Shown piece after piece: positions 1 through 6,075 of a stretch of DNA of 13,168 bases (position 1 is its first letter; each line of letters opens with the position of its first letter). Made by a program: the position numbers and the translations under genes. Under the pieces are notes generated by a model. The model was given only the letters and a program-made list of their open reading frames with translations. It did not search any database and had not been told where the DNA came from. The DNA is from Peptococcaceae bacterium UBA3933 (GTDB lineage Bacteria > Bacillota > Peptococcia > Peptococcales > BICA1-8), in contig DGEF01000049.1 in assembly GCA_002385805.1 (NCBI GenBank), positions 57,551 through 70,718 on the forward strand, read 5' to 3'.

Positions 1-548
1 AATCTATCTAAAATAATAGCTACGGCGCTTCGTACAGAAAGGTGGTTATATTCACCGCTACCCATAATAGGGTACAACCGATAATCAGCCTTCTCCATGA
101 TTTCTCTGGCTATACCCCATCCTGTACCGAATAAAAGTAAAAAGTTGGTCCCCTCATTTTCTTCTATTTCCCGCCGCAAATCTCTGTAACCTATAGAATT
201 TTCATATAAGCGGGCATCTGTAACAACCAGTTTTAACTTTTGAGGATACTCATTTGTAATTTCCTTTTCTACTTCCGCTAAGCTGCTTTTAAGGACAACT
301 TTCTCCAATGCGGTTTTTCGGTCAGGATTATAAATACTTCCGTAACCTTTTTGCCAGTAATCCAATATTTCTTTTATTATTGCCTGTTGAGTCGGCAAAG
401 GATGAATTAGATAATATTTTTCTAATCCGTAAGTAGTGACGGTACGGGCAATATCATGAATATCTAAATTAGTAACCGATGTTGAAATAATCTCCATCCT
501 TTTATTATAGATGGGATAGTGAACCAGCCCTAAAAATACTTTACCCAT
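1..548 (-). CDS. SPOUT-type SAM-dependent RNA methyltransferase (COG4752/PF09936 family), C-terminus cut by window edge
   Basis: Reading the minus strand from an ATG at 548 gives 182 codons with no stop before the window edge. The protein begins MGKVFLGLVHYPIYNKRMEI. It carries two glycine-rich segments typical of a trefoil-knot (SPOUT) methyltransferase: FGTGWGI around residues 140-146 and GSGEYNHLSVRSA at 163-175. The family is about 185-190 residues as I recall it, so only a few residues are missing. Members are often found between trmD and rplS in Clostridia and some other anaerobes. The RNA target is not known to me; a tRNA or rRNA substrate is inferred from the fold and neighbours. The start overlaps the end of trmD by 8 bases, with a purine-rich AGAGGAA 8 bases upstream, which suggests translational coupling. 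There is no sign of damage. Confidence 0.85.
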   Translation of the reverse strand, partial: MGKVFLGLVHYPIYNKRMEIISTSVTNLDIHDIARTVTTYGLEKYYLIHPLPTQQAIIKEILDYWQKGYGSIYNPDRKTALEKVVLKSSLAEVEKEITNEYPQKLKLVVTDARLYENSIGYRDLRREIEENEGTNFLLLFGTGWGIAREIMEKADYRLYPIMGSGEYNHLSVRSAVAIILDR

Positions 549-1284
549 TAGCAGATTCCTCTTTTTTAACTTCTTCCAGTAGAATTTTTTCCTCTGGACT
601 TAATTCATATTTATCCAATAATTCCGGTCTTCTTTTTAAAGTCCTACGTAAAGATTCTTTTTTGCGCCAGAGACGGATTTTTTCGTGATTACCTGACAAC
701 AGAACATCGGGAACTTTTAAATTTCTAAAAACACGTGGTCTGGTATACTGAGGGTACTCTAACAGTCCTGTATAAAAAGAATCCTCTTGAAAAGATTCCA
801 TTTCTTTTATTACACCGGGTATTAAACGGGCAATAGCATCAACCATGACCATTGCCGGAATTTCACCGCCTGTTAAAACATAATCTCCGATTGAAAATTC
901 ACGGGTGACGAAATGGCGAATTCTTTCATCAAAACCTTCGTAATGACCACAAATAAAAGCCAAATTGTCCTTAGAGGCCAGCTCTTTTGCTTTTTCCTGA
1001 TTAAAGATTTCCCCTTGGGGAGTAACTAAAATAATTTCCTGATTAGGTTGATTAAAATCCCAGTTAGCCTCTAATGCTAAGATTATCGGTTCGGGTCGTA
1101 AAACCATTCCCGCGCCTCCCCCAAAGGGATAATCATCCACCGATTTATGTTTGTCTTGGGCATAATCACGAAAATTTATTAAATCTATTTTCAGAATACC
1201 CTTTTCCCTGGCTTTATGTAAAATACTTGTATTAAAGGGGCCATTAAACATTTCGGGGAAAATTGTAAATATTTTTATATTCAC
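541..1284 (-). CDS. trmD: tRNA (guanine-N1-)-methyltransferase TrmD
   Basis: TrmD transfers a methyl group from SAM to N1 of G37 in tRNAs, next to the anticodon, preventing +1 frameshifting. The 247-residue length is normal. Diagnostic motifs are present: GGGAGMVLRPEP near 55-66, GHYEGFDERI at 113-122, and the knot sequence SIGDYVLTGGE at 131-141. Asp168 in QEDSFYTGLLEYPQYTRP matches the catalytic Asp of the E. coli enzyme, and LLSGNHEKIRLWR follows at about 195-207. The start codon is GTG, fixed by an SD AGGGGAGGG at 1291-1299 six bases upstream. It lies 13 bases after rimM and overlaps the next methyltransferase by 8 bases, so the three are probably one transcript. The RimM-TrmD pairing is the standard bacterial order. 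Confidence 0.98.
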   Translation of the reverse strand: MNIKIFTIFPEMFNGPFNTSILHKAREKGILKIDLINFRDYAQDKHKSVDDYPFGGGAGMVLRPEPIILALEANWDFNQPNQEIILVTPQGEIFNQEKAKELASKDNLAFICGHYEGFDERIRHFVTREFSIGDYVLTGGEIPAMVMVDAIARLIPGVIKEMESFQEDSFYTGLLEYPQYTRPRVFRNLKVPDVLLSGNHEKIRLWRKKESLRRTLKRRPELLDKYELSPEEKILLEEVKKEESANG

Positions 1285-1297
1285 TTAAATCCCTCCC

Positions 1298-1792
1298 CTA
1301 ATCTAATAACCCCGGAGGTAATTCAACAAAAACTTTTTTATTAGTTAAATCTATACTTTTGATTACCGATTTTAAAGCCGGTAGTAATATTTCTTTAGTA
1401 TCATTTTCCACTACATAAACATCATTACTACCAGTGGAGATTACATCTTTAATTTTGCCTAAATAATTTTCCTTTTCATAAACATTTAAACCGATAAGAT
1501 CAAAAATATAATAATGGTCCGGAGGTAAAGGCATCAGTTGTTCACGAGTAATACAAATATATGTATTTCTTAATTGTGCCGCCGCATTTATGTCCGGATA
1601 TTCTTTAAATTTAATTAAAAGGACGTCCTGATGATATTTTACACTTTCAATATGCACTTTTTTATACTCAGGCGATAATTCTAAATAAGCATATTCTAGT
1701 TCATCATAACGTTTTGGATTATCAGTCAGTGGCAATACTTTTACTTCACCTCTAATACCGTGAGTAGTGAGAATTTGTCCAATTCTTATCAA
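1298..1792 (-). CDS. rimM: ribosome maturation factor RimM
   Basis: RimM binds ribosomal protein uS19 and helps mature the 30S head domain. The 164-residue protein has the two expected parts: an N-terminal RimM barrel starting IGQILTTHGIRGEVKVLPLT, and a C-terminal PRC-barrel from about residue 92 (YYIFDLIGLNVYEKENYLGKI) ending with the typical LLPALKSVIKSIDL and VELPPGLLD segments. The start is TTG at 1792: an AGGTGA at 1800-1805 sits seven bases upstream, no ATG lies nearby, and the family homology begins exactly there. It follows ylqD by 30 bases and precedes trmD by 13, so it is read in the same transcript. Confidence 0.97.
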   Translation of the reverse strand: MIRIGQILTTHGIRGEVKVLPLTDNPKRYDELEYAYLELSPEYKKVHIESVKYHQDVLLIKFKEYPDINAAAQLRNTYICITREQLMPLPPDHYYIFDLIGLNVYEKENYLGKIKDVISTGSNDVYVVENDTKEILLPALKSVIKSIDLTNKKVFVELPPGLLD

Positions 1793-1822
1793 TACTGACT
1801 CACCTGCCTGATTTTCTCATTA

Positions 1823-2233
1823 TCAGTTCCCTCTGATTTCCACAATAATTCCATCTTTGATAACTATTTCCGTCCTATTTAGAGCATCGAAGTTATCTCC
1901 TACTTGGATTTCTACGGGACTGTCTATTGTTCCTTGCACTACTTCTTCTCCGATACTTAGTTTACTGATAATTTTTAGTTCTTCCATAAATTTTTGTTTA
2001 TATGCATTTAGTTTTTGTCTTTCAACTTCCAGCTGTTGTTTGATTTGGTTTATTTGAGGGTGACCTTTTAAAGTTAATTCTGTTATGCTTTTTTTGGCAT
2101 TTTTATCAAAAACATCCAAATCAGCTTCTAACTTTTTTAAAGTCTCTTGAATTTTAGCGGCTGCTTTCTTTTTATAATCTTCTGTTACCACCTGTTTAAC
2201 TACAACCGTTCTCATAATATTAATCTTCGACAA
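1823..2233 (-). CDS. ylqD: YlqD family protein
   Basis: This is the small protein found between khpA and rimM in many Firmicutes. Its biochemical role is unknown. The N-terminal stretch MRTVVVKQVVTEDYKKK and the C-terminal GEEVVQGTIDSPVEIQVGD segment followed by a short beta-rich tail match what I know of YlqD from Bacillus. The middle (about residues 25-85) is rich in Lys, Glu, Gln and Leu in a heptad-like pattern and is probably a coiled coil. The chosen start is TTG at 2233, because a strong SD AAGGAGTGA (2239-2247) lies five bases upstream. An internal ATG six codons on (2215) is where family homology seems to begin but has no SD at a proper distance. An intrinsic terminator separates it from khpA upstream. 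No signal peptide is seen. Confidence 0.88.
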   Translation of the reverse strand: MSKINIMRTVVVKQVVTEDYKKKAAAKIQETLKKLEADLDVFDKNAKKSITELTLKGHPQINQIKQQLEVERQKLNAYKQKFMEELKIISKLSIGEEVVQGTIDSPVEIQVGDNFDALNRTEIVIKDGIIVEIRGN

Positions 2234-2288
2234 TTAAATCACTCCTTATTCAGATTAGGATTCAGGGAAACAGTTAATAGTTTATAGT
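2234..2288 (-). other. khpA-ylqD intergenic leader, no clear promoter
   Basis: After the terminator at 2289-2311 the remaining sequence up to the ylqD SD contains AT-rich stretches such as TATAAA and TATTAA. I see no -35 box resembling TTGACA at a suitable distance. Either a weak promoter lies here or ylqD-rimM-trmD depends on read-through of the terminator. Confidence refers to the absence of an obvious consensus promoter. Confidence 0.4.
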
Positions 2289-2311
2289 AAAAAAGGGCTG
2301 TTATCAGCCCT
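2289..2311 (-). terminator. intrinsic terminator after khpA
   Basis: On the minus strand a perfect stem GGGCTG/CAGCCC with a four-base loop (ATAA), extended by one A-T pair, is followed directly by six T residues (2294-2289). It starts three bases after the khpA stop codon. It has all the parts of a rho-independent terminator and would end the ylxM-ffh-rpsP-khpA transcript. The stem is short (7 bp), so partial read-through into ylqD is plausible. Confidence 0.85.
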
Positions 2312-2313
2312 AA

Positions 2314-2541
2314 TTATAAAATCTCTACACTAACTTTTTTTCCCTCTTTAGCTGCAGCAGCTTTTACTACTGTACGAATTGCTTTAGCAATACGGCCTTG
2401 CTTTCCTATTACTTTTCCCATATCCTCCGGTGAAACTGATAATTCTAAAATAATAGTTCGTTCACCTTCAACTTCATTTACGTGCACATCTTCTGGATGG
2501 TCTACTAAGGATTTTGCTAAATACTCAACTAACTCCTTCAA
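2314..2541 (-). CDS. khpA: KH-domain RNA-binding protein KhpA (YlqC)
   Basis: This 75-residue protein is one KH domain. The GxxG loop is visible as GKQG at residues 46-49 within MGKVIGKQGRIAKAIRTVVK. In other Firmicutes KhpA forms a dimer with KhpB/Jag, binds RNA and affects cell division and elongation. The gene sits directly after rpsP, 18 bases away, as is usual. The start codon is TTG at 2541; an SD AAAGGGGGTG (2549-2558) is seven bases upstream, and the reading from there gives MKELVEYLAKSLVDHPEDV, the expected family start. A terminator hairpin follows within three bases of the stop, so khpA is the last gene of this transcript unless there is read-through. Confidence 0.96.
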   Translation of the reverse strand: MKELVEYLAKSLVDHPEDVHVNEVEGERTIILELSVSPEDMGKVIGKQGRIAKAIRTVVKAAAAKEGKKVSVEIL

Positions 2542-2559
2542 ACTGCTACACCCCCTTTA

Positions 2560-2808
2560 TTAATTATGAAGAATGCCAGCTTTTTTGAATAAAGATTTAA
2601 CAGTATCAGAGGGCTGGGCACCTGTTTTAAGCCATTTTGTGGCTTTTTCTTGATCAATATTAATAACAGCAGGATTAGCGGTTGGGTTATAAATACCAAT
2701 TTCATCTATAAAGCGACCATCTCGTGGAGAACGAGAGTCTGCCACAACAATACGATAAAAAGGATTTTTCTTAGCACCCATTCTTTTTAATCTTATTTTC
2801 GTTGCCAA
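2560..2808 (-). CDS. rpsP: 30S ribosomal protein bS16
   Basis: bS16 is a structural protein of the small ribosomal subunit and assists 30S assembly. The 82-residue product shows the family hallmarks: the IRLKRMGAKKNPFYRIVVADSR block at about 5-26, PRDGRFIDEIGIYNP at 28-42, and WLKTGAQPSDTV near 59-70. Length is typical. The start is TTG at 2808, paired with a perfect consensus SD AAGGAGGTGA six bases upstream (2815-2824); a ribosomal protein with a rare start codon but an ideal SD is unusual. It lies 40 bases after ffh with no terminator or convincing promoter between them, so it is likely co-transcribed with ylxM-ffh. Confidence 0.98.
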   Translation of the reverse strand: MATKIRLKRMGAKKNPFYRIVVADSRSPRDGRFIDEIGIYNPTANPAVINIDQEKATKWLKTGAQPSDTVKSLFKKAGILHN

Positions 2809-2814
2809 ATATAG

Positions 2815-2824
2815 TCACCTCCTT
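2815..2824 (-). promoter_or_regulatory. consensus SD of rpsP
   Basis: AAGGAGGTGA on the minus strand is fully complementary to the usual 3' end of Firmicutes 16S rRNA. It stands six bases before the TTG at 2808 and so decides that start; there is no ATG until MG at codon 10. Confidence 0.9.
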
Positions 2825-2848
2825 AATAAAGTAACAAATTGAAATATT

Positions 2849-4192
2849 TTATATAAAAGGTAATTTTAATTTACCCTTTTTACCTTTTTTACCGGTGGCT
2901 ACTCCGGAAAATTGTTTAATCAGTTTTTGGGCTTGTTCAAATTGTTTTAAGAGTCTATTCACATCTTGAATCCGGGTACCGCTACCCATGGCAATCCTTT
3001 TCCTTCTACTTCCGTTAATAATATTAGGATTTTTCCTTTCTTCATTGGTCATTGACTGAATAATAGCTTGAAATTTAATAAACTCTTTTTCATCAAATTC
3101 CATACCTTTTAATTTAGCCTTATTCATACCGGGAATCATATCTAAGACCTGGTCTAAGGGGCCCATGTTTTTCATTTGCTGCATTTGATTGAGAAAATCA
3201 TCAAGAGTAAATTCAGCCTTCAGAAACTTCTGCTGCATTTCTTGGGCTTTTTTAGCGTCAAAACTTTCTTGAGCTTTTTCAATAAGTGTTAAGACATCAC
3301 CCATTCCCAGTATCCTGGAAGCCATGCGGTCCGGATGAAAAGGTTCTAATGCATCTAACTTTTCACCCATGCCTACGAATTTTATAGGTTTGCCTGTAAC
3401 GGCTTTAACGGAAAGAGCAGCTCCTCCCCTGGTATCCCCATCTAATTTAGTTAGGACAACACCGGTTAATTCCAGTAGCTCATTAAATCTTTCGGCTACA
3501 TTGACTGCATCTTGTCCGGTCATGGCATCTACTACCAGTAAAATTTCTTGAGGATTCACCTCTTTCTTGATCATGGTCAATTCTTCCATTAAGGCTTCAT
3601 CTATATGAAGTCTACCTGCTGTATCAATAATAACAATATCATTTCCATGATAGTTAGCGTGTTTAACCGCCGCTCGGGCAATATCTACAGGACTTGTTTT
3701 ATCTCCAAGACTAAAAACTGGTACATCTAATTGTTCACCTAACACCTGTAATTGTTTAATGGCAGCGGGTCGATAAATATCACCGGCAACTAAAAGAGGA
3801 CGCCGGCCCTGTTTTTTAAAAAGACGGGCTAATTTACCGGTTGATGTGGTTTTACCGGAACCTTGTAAGCCAACCATCATTATTATTGTAGGAGGTTTAT
3901 CAGCGAAATTTATTTTACTTTGTGTTCCACCCATCAATTGAGTCAGTTCATCATTAACTATTTTTATAACCTGTTGACCGGGTGTTAAGCTTTCTAATAC
4001 CTCATGACCTAAAGCCCGTTCACTTACTTTATTAATAAAATCTTTAACAACTTTATAGTTAACATCTGCCTCAAGTAAAGCCATTCTGACTTCACGCATA
4101 GCAGCTTTCAAATCTTTCTCAGAGATTTTACCCTGTCCTTTTAATTTCTTAAAGACATTCTGCAGTTTTTCACCCAAACTTTCAAAAGCCAC
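2849..4192 (-). CDS. ffh: signal recognition particle protein Ffh
   Basis: Ffh is the GTPase of the SRP. It binds SRP RNA and signal sequences and delivers ribosomes to the membrane through FtsY. I place the start at the GTG at 4192 (447 residues, beginning with AFESLGEKLQ), not at the in-frame GTG at 4201: the SD AAAGGGGTGA (4198-4207) overlaps the earlier GTG, leaves proper spacing to the later one, and the B. subtilis protein starts MAFEGLADRLQ. The order is N domain, then G domain with P-loop GLQGSGKTT (108-116), DTAGR (190-194) and TKLDGDTRGG (248-257). The methionine-rich M domain follows from about 295, with the SRP-RNA-binding SRRKRIAMGSGT at 395-406. A basic Gly/Lys tail ends the protein. 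It follows ylxM and precedes rpsP. Confidence 0.98.
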   Translation of the reverse strand: MAFESLGEKLQNVFKKLKGQGKISEKDLKAAMREVRMALLEADVNYKVVKDFINKVSERALGHEVLESLTPGQQVIKIVNDELTQLMGGTQSKINFADKPPTIIMMVGLQGSGKTTSTGKLARLFKKQGRRPLLVAGDIYRPAAIKQLQVLGEQLDVPVFSLGDKTSPVDIARAAVKHANYHGNDIVIIDTAGRLHIDEALMEELTMIKKEVNPQEILLVVDAMTGQDAVNVAERFNELLELTGVVLTKLDGDTRGGAALSVKAVTGKPIKFVGMGEKLDALEPFHPDRMASRILGMGDVLTLIEKAQESFDAKKAQEMQQKFLKAEFTLDDFLNQMQQMKNMGPLDQVLDMIPGMNKAKLKGMEFDEKEFIKFQAIIQSMTNEERKNPNIINGSRRKRIAMGSGTRIQDVNRLLKQFEQAQKLIKQFSGVATGKKGKKGKLKLPFI

Positions 4193-4198
4193 TTTTTT

Positions 4199-4207
4199 CA
4201 CCCCTTT
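4199..4207 (-). promoter_or_regulatory. SD of ffh, deciding the start
   Basis: AAAGGGGTG on the minus strand, six A residues before the GTG at 4192. An alternative GTG lies inside this element (4201-4199), which would leave no spacing, so it is rejected as the start. Confidence 0.8.
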
Positions 4208-4254
4208 ATTTGCTATTGGGTTAACATTTCAGGTCAGTGGGCCAGTGAGCGAAG

Positions 4255-4284
4255 TTTATTGTTCACCTACCCAATTTATTGTTC
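4255..4284. repeat. short direct repeat after ylxM
   Basis: The ten bases TTTATTGTTC (plus strand) occur at 4255-4264 and again at 4275-4284, twenty bases apart, the second ending against the ylxM stop codon. A partial inverted repeat ATTGGGT (4215-4221) / ACCCAAT (4269-4275) encloses the rest of the ylxM-ffh gap. No function is evident. Confidence 0.5.
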
Positions 4285-4644
4285 TCAGACAACGGAATGG
4301 AGTAAATTTTTCAATTCCCTAAAAAGACTTTCTTCGTTTTGTTTTTGAGAACTTGTTAACTGATTTTCAAGTTTATCAATTAATTCTAATGCTTTTTGAA
4401 GTTTTTCCTTATTATCCTGAAATTTTTTTACTAACCCTAACTTTTCTTCATACTCTTCCAGTGCCTTTTCTGACCTTCTAATTATATCATAAACGGCTTG
4501 CCGAGAAATCTTTTGTTGTTCAGCTATTTCTCCTAAAGATAAATCCCATTGATAGTATAGGTCGAACATTGATTTTTGTTTTTCCGTAAGAAGAGCACCG
4601 TAAAAATCAAATAATAAAATTAAATAAGCCCTTCTTTCCAGCAT
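4285..4644 (-). CDS. ylxM: YlxM family helix-turn-helix protein, SRP-associated
   Basis: This 119-residue protein belongs to the YlxM/UPF0122 family, whose gene almost always precedes ffh. In some streptococci it has been linked to the SRP, modulating its GTPase activity. A sigma-70 region 4-like helix-turn-helix is visible: LTEKQKSMFDLYYQWDLSLGEIAEQ followed by KISRQAVYDIIRRSEKAL (about residues 20-62). A Lys/Glu-rich, probably coiled-coil tail follows. The start is ATG at 4644, with AAGGTGG (4649-4655) four bases upstream. It is the first gene after a strong promoter (4688-4716), so it heads the ylxM-ffh-rpsP-khpA unit. The HTH and the repeats around its promoter leave autoregulation possible, but nothing here proves DNA binding. 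Confidence 0.93.
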   Translation of the reverse strand: MLERRAYLILLFDFYGALLTEKQKSMFDLYYQWDLSLGEIAEQQKISRQAVYDIIRRSEKALEEYEEKLGLVKKFQDNKEKLQKALELIDKLENQLTSSQKQNEESLFRELKNLLHSVV

Positions 4645-4660
4645 ATTTCCACCTTCTCAT

Positions 4661-4680
4661 GTTAAGTCTTTTTACTTAAC
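4661..4680. repeat. perfect inverted repeat in the ylxM leader
   Basis: GTTAAGT-CTTTTT-ACTTAAC: two perfect 7-base arms around a six-base spacer. It lies between the predicted transcription start (about 4681) and the SD of ylxM (4649-4655). It could be an operator or a weak RNA hairpin close to the ribosome binding site. The arms are AT-rich and there is no T-tract, so it is not a terminator. Confidence 0.6.
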
Positions 4681-4687
4681 AGAAAAA
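4674..4687. repeat. 14-base direct repeat, promoter-proximal copy
   Basis: ACTTAACAGAAAAA on the plus strand. It is identical to 4725-4738 and lies just downstream of the -10 box of the ylxM promoter, covering the predicted start of transcription. Confidence 0.65.
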
Positions 4688-4716
4688 ATAATATAATATT
4701 TATTTTATCTTGTCAA
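4688..4716 (-). promoter_or_regulatory. sigma-A promoter of ylxM-ffh-rpsP-khpA
   Basis: On the minus strand a perfect -35 box TTGACA (4716-4711) is followed after 17 bases by TATTAT (4693-4688), one mismatch from the TATAAT consensus, within an AT-rich spacer. Transcription would begin near 4681, leaving a leader of about 37 bases before the ylxM ATG. It stands just downstream of a terminator, as expected for the start of a new transcript. Confidence 0.85.
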
Positions 4717-4724
4717 GCATTTTA

Positions 4725-4738
4725 ACTTAACAGAAAAA
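4725..4738. repeat. 14-base direct repeat, upstream copy
   Basis: Second copy of ACTTAACAGAAAAA, 51 bases (about five helical turns) from the copy at 4674. It sits upstream of the -35 box and runs into the A-tract of the terminator stem. The two copies bracket the promoter. Confidence 0.65.
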
Positions 4739-4760
4739 GGCCTGCATTACAGGCCTTTTT
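4734..4760 (-). terminator. strong intrinsic terminator after mtaD
   Basis: Perfect 11-bp stem AAAAAGGCCTG / CAGGCCTTTTT with a five-base loop. The GC-rich upper stem and T-run serve the minus-strand transcript ending about 25 bases past the mtaD stop. The symmetry means it would work in both directions. It separates the salvage cassette from ylxM-ffh. Confidence 0.92.
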
Positions 4761-4784
4761 AGTGCTCACAGTTAACCCCAATTT

Positions 4785-6074
4785 CTAGCTCACTAGAGTA
4801 TGGGCCAACCGATTAGCTTCATACTTAATTTTCTCCTCATCCAATCCCTTTACTTCATAATCTTTCATAATCACTTGTCCATCAATAATAGATGTTTTTA
4901 CATCTGAACCCTGGGCAGAATAAATGATATTTGCTATTAAATCGTGACGGGGGTATAAATGAGGTTTATCTAAATCGATAAGGATAATATCTGCTTTCTT
5001 TCCTATTTCAATACTTCCAATTTCTTTTTCCAGATTTAATACTTTGGCTCCACCTAATGTTCCCATTTCTAAAACTCGATCTGCTGGTAAAACTGTAGGA
5101 TCACCCCAGCTTACTTTATGTAGTAAAGCTGCAAGATGCAATTCTTCTAGCATATTTAAATTATTGTTACTGGACGCTCCGTCAGTTCCAATCCCTAAAA
5201 CTATGTTGCGCTCTAAAATGTGAGGTATGGGTGCCATACCGCTAGCCAGTTTCATGTTACTGGTAGGATTATGGGCAATTCCCACTTTCACCTGTTGTAA
5301 AATATCCAAATCATCTTCTGTTAAATGTACACAGTGAGCCGCTAAAACAGGTACTTCAAAAAGCCCCAAATCATAAACGTGTCGAATAGGTGTTTTTCCG
5401 TACTGTTTTCTAATATCGTTAAATTCACTTTTAGTTTCAGCCAAATGAATATGGAGACCCACCTGTAATTCTTTTGCTAATTCAACCACCTTTTCCAGAT
5501 AATCAGGGGGACAGGTATAAGGAGCATGGGGTCCTAGCATGCAGGAAATCCTGCCGTTAGCTTTACCTTGCCAGGTGGAAATAAAAGTTTTACTTTCCTC
5601 CATAGTTTTGTAAGCCTTATCCGAAAAACCTGTCATTCCCCGAGATAAAACTGCCCGCATACCACTATCCTCTACCGCCCGGGCTACTTCATCCATAAAA
5701 AAGTACATATCCGCAAAAGTTGTAGTTCCGCTCTTGATCATTTCCAAGGCTGCTAACATACTACCCCAATAAACATGTTCCCCGGTTAATTTTTCCTCTG
5801 CAGGCCAAATTTTTTCCTTTAGCCAGGGCATTAATTCCATATCATCGGCATATCCACGCAAGAGGGTCATGGCTACATGTGTATGACAATTAACTAAACC
5901 CGGTAGTGCCAGACAATTCTTACCATTTATTATATCCACTTGACTGCTGTCATAATTAAGTTTACCGATATCTTTAATGTACTGGTCTTCAATTAAAATA
6001 TCTCCTACAACTATTTCTCTTTTTTCATCTTTCATACTTAAAATTTCTACATCTTTAATTAAAATTTTTCCCAT
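4785..6074 (-). CDS. mtaD: 5'-methylthioadenosine/S-adenosylhomocysteine deaminase
   Basis: A zinc-dependent amidohydrolase that deaminates MTA and SAH to the inosine forms; relatives also act on 5'-deoxyadenosine. With the ATG at 6074 it is 429 residues, close to the family. Metal and active-site motifs are intact: HTH (64, 66) in NCHTHVAMTLLRGYADD, HIHLAE (208-213), AAHCVHL (from 245), and GTDGASSNNNLN with Asp298. The MRAVLSRG stretch matches the region that binds the ribose/homocysteine part in the Thermotoga enzyme TM0936. The start is fixed by GGGGAGGGG (6080-6088), five bases upstream; an ATG at 6101 would overlap the aldolase gene and has no SD. It begins one base after the aldolase stop. 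Last gene of the cassette, followed by a terminator. Exact substrate preference cannot be read from sequence. Confidence 0.93.
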   Translation of the reverse strand: MGKILIKDVEILSMKDEKREIVVGDILIEDQYIKDIGKLNYDSSQVDIINGKNCLALPGLVNCHTHVAMTLLRGYADDMELMPWLKEKIWPAEEKLTGEHVYWGSMLAALEMIKSGTTTFADMYFFMDEVARAVEDSGMRAVLSRGMTGFSDKAYKTMEESKTFISTWQGKANGRISCMLGPHAPYTCPPDYLEKVVELAKELQVGLHIHLAETKSEFNDIRKQYGKTPIRHVYDLGLFEVPVLAAHCVHLTEDDLDILQQVKVGIAHNPTSNMKLASGMAPIPHILERNIVLGIGTDGASSNNNLNMLEELHLAALLHKVSWGDPTVLPADRVLEMGTLGGAKVLNLEKEIGSIEIGKKADIILIDLDKPHLYPRHDLIANIIYSAQGSDVKTSIIDGQVIMKDYEVKGLDEEKIKYEANRLAHTLVS

Positions 6075-6075
6075 T

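Noticed and set aside
1857..2057. 66-codon plus-strand open frame opposite ylqD
   Set aside because: Composition is Ser/Leu/Cys-rich, as expected from the complement of a Lys/Glu-rich coiled-coil gene; no SD, no family resemblance.
2234..2288. TATAAA/TATTAA as a promoter for ylqD
   Set aside because: No -35 box at a suitable distance; such words are common in AT-rich gaps.
3369..3551. 60-codon plus-strand open frame opposite ffh
   Set aside because: Lies inside the conserved G domain of ffh and looks like a shadow of it; no independent expression signal.
4193..4201. Upstream GTG (4201) as ffh start
   Set aside because: It lies within the SD itself, and family homology begins at the GTG at 4192.
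4202..4284. A small RNA or riboswitch in the ylxM-ffh gap
   Set aside because: Repeats are present but no known riboswitch core or SRP RNA tetraloop pattern was recognised.
4661..4680. Inverted repeat considered as a terminator
   Set aside because: AT-rich 7-bp stem, no following T-run, and it sits just downstream of a strong promoter; better seen as operator or leader structure.
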